DNA from: Xanthobacter autotrophicus
GTDB taxonomy: Bacteria > Pseudomonadota > Alphaproteobacteria > Rhizobiales > Xanthobacteraceae
Length of the DNA stretch: 64,000 nt
Assembly: GCF_005871085.1 (NCBI RefSeq)
Contig: NZ_VAUP01000035.1
Location: forward strand, 124,001-188,000
Direction: 5' to 3'
The notes beneath the pieces are model-generated. The model had not been told where the DNA came from. It worked only from the letters and a program-made list of their open reading frames with translations, and did no database searches. The first letter of the stretch is position 1, and each line of letters begins with the position of its first letter. A program made the translations under genes and the position numbers. This document shows, in pieces, positions 63,864 through 64,000 of this stretch.

Positions 63864-64000
63864 TCAGCGCACCGGTGCCGAGGCCTTCGAGGGCGAGAGC
63901 GCGGCGCGCACCAGGGCCTCGGCGTCTGGCCCCCCCCAGTTGGCCGGTCCGGCGAGGAAGCCCATCTCACAGCCGTCGCGGTCCACGATGAGCGTCGTGG
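63864..64000 (-). CDS. TlpA/thioredoxin-family protein, C-terminal fragment
   Basis: The gene runs off the right edge, leaving about 45 C-terminal residues: TTLIVDRDGCEMGFLAGPANWGGPDAEALVRAAL. The cis-Pro-type TTLIVDRDG strand followed by LAGPANW is typical of TlpA-like periplasmic disulfide proteins. The CxxC motif is outside the window. Confidence 0.6.
   Translation of the reverse strand, partial: TTLIVDRDGCEMGFLAGPANWGGPDAEALVRAALSPSKASAPVR

Overview
The window is a high-GC alphaproteobacterial chromosome segment. The dnaA-dnaN-recF and rpsT arrangement, the trpF-trpB-trpA-accD-folC order, a DUF2125 protein, an AccD lacking most zinc-ribbon cysteines and two GTTC-N7-GTTC LexA-type boxes all point to the order Hyphomicrobiales. 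The family is probably Xanthobacteraceae (Xanthobacter/Ancylobacter/Azorhizobium type), but this is inference from protein character, not a database match.

Region 1 (1-7.9 kb) holds the 3' end of plsC, a small gene directly behind a LexA box, a ChaC-like gene, a DUF2125 gene, a membrane protein with phnM, argB and a GNAT acetyltransferase. Region 2 (7.9-15.7 kb) looks like one catabolic regulon: a GldA-like polyol dehydrogenase, a GntR/FCD regulator, and a divergent operon of substrate-binding protein, two permeases, two ATPases and an SDR. AT-rich sites sharing a GATATAT core lie in front of all three transcription units. Region 3 (16-21.7 kb) is recF, dnaN, dnaA and rpsT on the minus strand. 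Region 4 (22-28.9 kb) is an NDUFA9-like gene, trpF, trpB, a small secreted protein, trpA, accD and folC.

Region 5 (29,119-44,883) is an integrated genomic island. An 18-bp direct repeat copying the 3' end of tRNA-Leu(CAA) brackets it, and a tyrosine integrase lies just inside the left end behind a second LexA box. The left half is a satellite-like replication module: AlpA, RuvC-like resolvase, a primase-type domain protein, a Toprim/DUF3987 protein, a repeat-rich gene and HNH. It is preceded by four 13-bp palindromes at an exact 30-bp period. The middle is a degraded graft: RskA, integrase and WYL/TerB-like pseudogenes around an AraC regulator and a GDSL autotransporter esterase. The right end carries an XRE repressor, a Tat-signal protein and two small genes. 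No capsid, tail or terminase gene is visible.

Region 6 (45-57 kb) is core and accessory chromosome: otsB-otsA, small envelope proteins, a NepR-like protein, an extensin-like lipoprotein, a DUF429 protein, an acetyl-CoA hydrolase/CoA-transferase, a ricin-fold secreted protein and purH. Region 7 (56.9-63.6 kb) is a minus-strand glycan operon: wecB, a BcsB-like periplasmic protein, an NfrB-like glycosyltransferase with C-terminal MshEN (c-di-GMP-binding type) modules, and a Tat-exported DUF4434-like protein. It resembles a self-contained alphaproteobacterial version of the E. coli Nfr N-acetylmannosamine glycan pathway and is the most interesting functional system here. The window ends in a truncated TlpA/thioredoxin-family gene.
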